In this document: positions 62,961-64,000 of the stretch, piece after piece
Position numbering within the stretch: position 1 is the stretch's first letter
Layout: each line of letters begins with the position of its first letter
Source of the DNA: Methylophilus medardensis
GTDB taxonomy: Bacteria; Pseudomonadota; Gammaproteobacteria; Burkholderiales; Methylophilaceae
NCBI RefSeq assembly: GCF_006363915.1
Contig: NZ_CP040946.1
Strand: one strand, 5' to 3'
Length of the DNA: 64,000 nt
The notes under the pieces: model-generated
Seen by the model: only the letters and a program-made list of their open reading frames with translations
What the model was told of the DNA's origin: nothing
Database searches by the model: none
Made by a program: the position numbers and the translations under genes

Positions 62961-63314
62961 ATGCCAAGAGTTAAGGTAGATAGTGAGTTGCTTGCTGAGG
63001 TGCAAGCGCTCGAAGCGGCGATTGGCAATCAGTCGAAATTAGCTCATATGCTTGGCGTAGACCGATCAACACTTTTGCGTTTTTGTAGCACGGGTAAAGC
63101 GATTGATAAGACCCGCGAAACAATGCGAAAAGGGTTAATACGCTACAAAAATGAAACAACTGGTAGCTCTGAAAAAGTAAGTGCATCCATCGGTGCGACT
63201 TTGACAGGAAACATACAAGAAGATATGCAAATGCTACGCTCGTTATGCACCACGGTTCTCACCGTATTAGATGGGTATGAGAAACTTTTAGCAAATGGGA
63301 CAAACAATAATTAA
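62961..63314 (+). CDS. small DNA-binding regulator-like protein
   Basis: 117 residues. The N-terminal half reads ELLAEVQALEAAIGNQSKLAHMLGVDRSTLLRFCSTGKAID, a helix-turn-helix of the phage-repressor type, followed by a helical C-terminus (DMQMLRSLCTTVLTVLDGYE). AAGGG stands before ATG 62961. It may be the repressor for its own promoter and, through the shared repeat, for the AAA ATPase gene. Family name not certain. Confidence 0.7.
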   Translation: MPRVKVDSELLAEVQALEAAIGNQSKLAHMLGVDRSTLLRFCSTGKAIDKTRETMRKGLIRYKNETTGSSEKVSASIGATLTGNIQEDMQMLRSLCTTVLTVLDGYEKLLANGTNNN

Positions 63315-63316
63315 AG

Positions 63317-63330
63317 GCACATAAAGTGCT
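63317..63330. promoter_or_regulatory. operator-like repeat before the AAA ATPase gene
   Basis: Exact second copy of GCACATAAAGTGCT, within a 21-bp near match to the site at 62836-62856. It lies 25 bases before the ATPase start and directly after the regulator stop. Confidence 0.6.
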
Positions 63331-63354
63331 TACTCCGGGTGGAGGTGAAGAAAA

Positions 63355-64000
63355 ATGGCAACCAAGGCACAACAGGACAGAGCAGCACTAGAACGGACAA
63401 TGAACGCAATCATTGCGAGTTCCAGAAAAAATAAGCAACCACAGCTCATTGGGCTGGAGGAATCGGTTGCTCAAGCGACACCAGCCAGCATTGCATTGCC
63501 GGATCGTGTTGCTGAGCTTGTGTATGACATTCCAGCACGCCGCAAGCTGGATGAACTTGTACTGACCGAAGAGATTGTCAGCGAAGTTGAAGAATTCATT
63601 CATGAATACTCCAACACCGACTTGTTACGCTCTCACTCTATAGAACCTCGCCATACAGTTCTCCTTAAAGGACCTCCAGGTAACGGAAAGACGAGCCTCG
63701 CAGAAGTATTTGCAACTGAGCTGGATTTACCTTTGCTGTCTGTTCGTTACGATGCAATCATTGATAGCTACCTGGGAGAGACTGCCAGCCGCTTGAAACG
63801 CCTGATCGACTTTGCAGAACAAACGCCTTGTGTCCTTTTCTTTGATGAATTTGATGCACTTGGCAAAGAGCGTAGTGACGTTCAGGAAACTGGCGAAATC
63901 AAACGCGTGATCAGTTCCTTGCTCGTTCAGATGGACCGTTTACCGTCCCATACGATTGTTGTGTGTGCCACTAACCATCCTGAGTTACTGGATCGTGCTG
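63355..64000 (+). CDS. AAA+ ATPase (C-terminus outside window)
   Basis: 215 codons open from ATG 63355, which has GGAGGTG 7 bases upstream. Walker A is GPPGNGKT (106-113) and Walker B LFFDEFDALGKER (161-173); ATN (205-207) is the sensor-1 region. The compact single AAA module after a 100-residue N-terminus is like AAA proteins that pair with subtilisin-like proteases in defence islands. The partner, if any, lies beyond the window. Function inferred. Confidence 0.85.
   Translation, partial: MATKAQQDRAALERTMNAIIASSRKNKQPQLIGLEESVAQATPASIALPDRVAELVYDIPARRKLDELVLTEEIVSEVEEFIHEYSNTDLLRSHSIEPRHTVLLKGPPGNGKTSLAEVFATELDLPLLSVRYDAIIDSYLGETASRLKRLIDFAEQTPCVLFFDEFDALGKERSDVQETGEIKRVISSLLVQMDRLPSHTIVVCATNHPELLDRA

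Noticed and set aside
62742..63005. Minus-strand open frame of 87 codons in the regulator control region
   Set aside because: It runs through the promoter, operator repeats and start of the 117-residue regulator, and has no ribosome site or family likeness.
57116..64000. Intact prophage
   Set aside because: There are repressor-like genes but no integrase, capsid, tail or lysis genes in the window.

Overview
The window looks like chromosome of a betaproteobacterium, most probably a methylotroph of the Methylophilaceae (Nitrosomonadales). This rests on recognised families and gene order, not on a database search. The main signs are the order rpoE-rseA-rseB-mucD-lepA-lepB-DUF4845-rnc-era-recO-pdxJ-acpS, a 1289-residue DUF3683 flavo-FeS oxidoreductase, a PEP-CTERM protein, a periplasmic MxaD-like protein and two triosephosphate isomerases.

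Layout. 1-4.5 kb (minus): fbp-fba-tpiA, then a DUF2256 zinc protein and an FeS-type photolyase that runs off the window. 4.7-16.2 kb (minus): the long sigma-E/translation/repair block. 16.4-19 kb (plus): nadB, a secreted nuclease and slyD. 19-23.4 kb (minus): ybeY-scpA-scpB-modE-modABC. 23.5-31.9 kb: a second tpiA, two lipoproteins, roxA, phoR, a TIGR03790 protein, an SDR, a DUF482 acyltransferase and an EF-hand protein. 32.3-40.3 kb: ompR-envZ, cysG, miaB-phoH, gst-pyrD and DUF3149. 40.3-46 kb: DUF3683 protein and tlpA-hemJ-like genes. 46-50.5 kb: MxaD-like/TetR pair, a PfkB kinase, a glycine-zipper lipoprotein and olsB-olsA. 50.5-56.9 kb (minus): chrA, TSUP, apaH, cytochrome c, a choice-of-anchor PEP-CTERM protein and a sugar nucleotidyltransferase. 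A tRNA-Arg(CCG) lies at 57.04 kb.

From the tRNA to the window end the DNA is AT-richer and accessory. It has transposon-end-like repeats, five small plus-strand genes and a compact minus-strand operon: AbiGi-like, HNH-type, YozE-like, a membrane protein and AbiV. That operon has its own palindrome-covered promoter. Next to it are a self-cleaving LexA/UmuD-type repressor with twin operators, a frameshifted umuD remnant, and a small regulator whose operator-like repeat recurs before an AAA+ ATPase cut by the window end. This is the best candidate for an undescribed defence module.

The clearest regulatory signals in the core are Pho boxes, 11-bp direct repeats of CTGTCAT type. They lie upstream of phoR, of olsB-olsA (ornithine lipid synthesis) and of the choice-of-anchor protein, with a weaker one before the nucleotidyltransferase. 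Together they outline a phosphate-starvation regulon that includes membrane-lipid remodelling. A sigma-E-type promoter before rpoE, a ModE-type palindrome before modA, tandem repeats before ompR and a shared palindromic operator between the TetR and MxaD-like genes are also visible.
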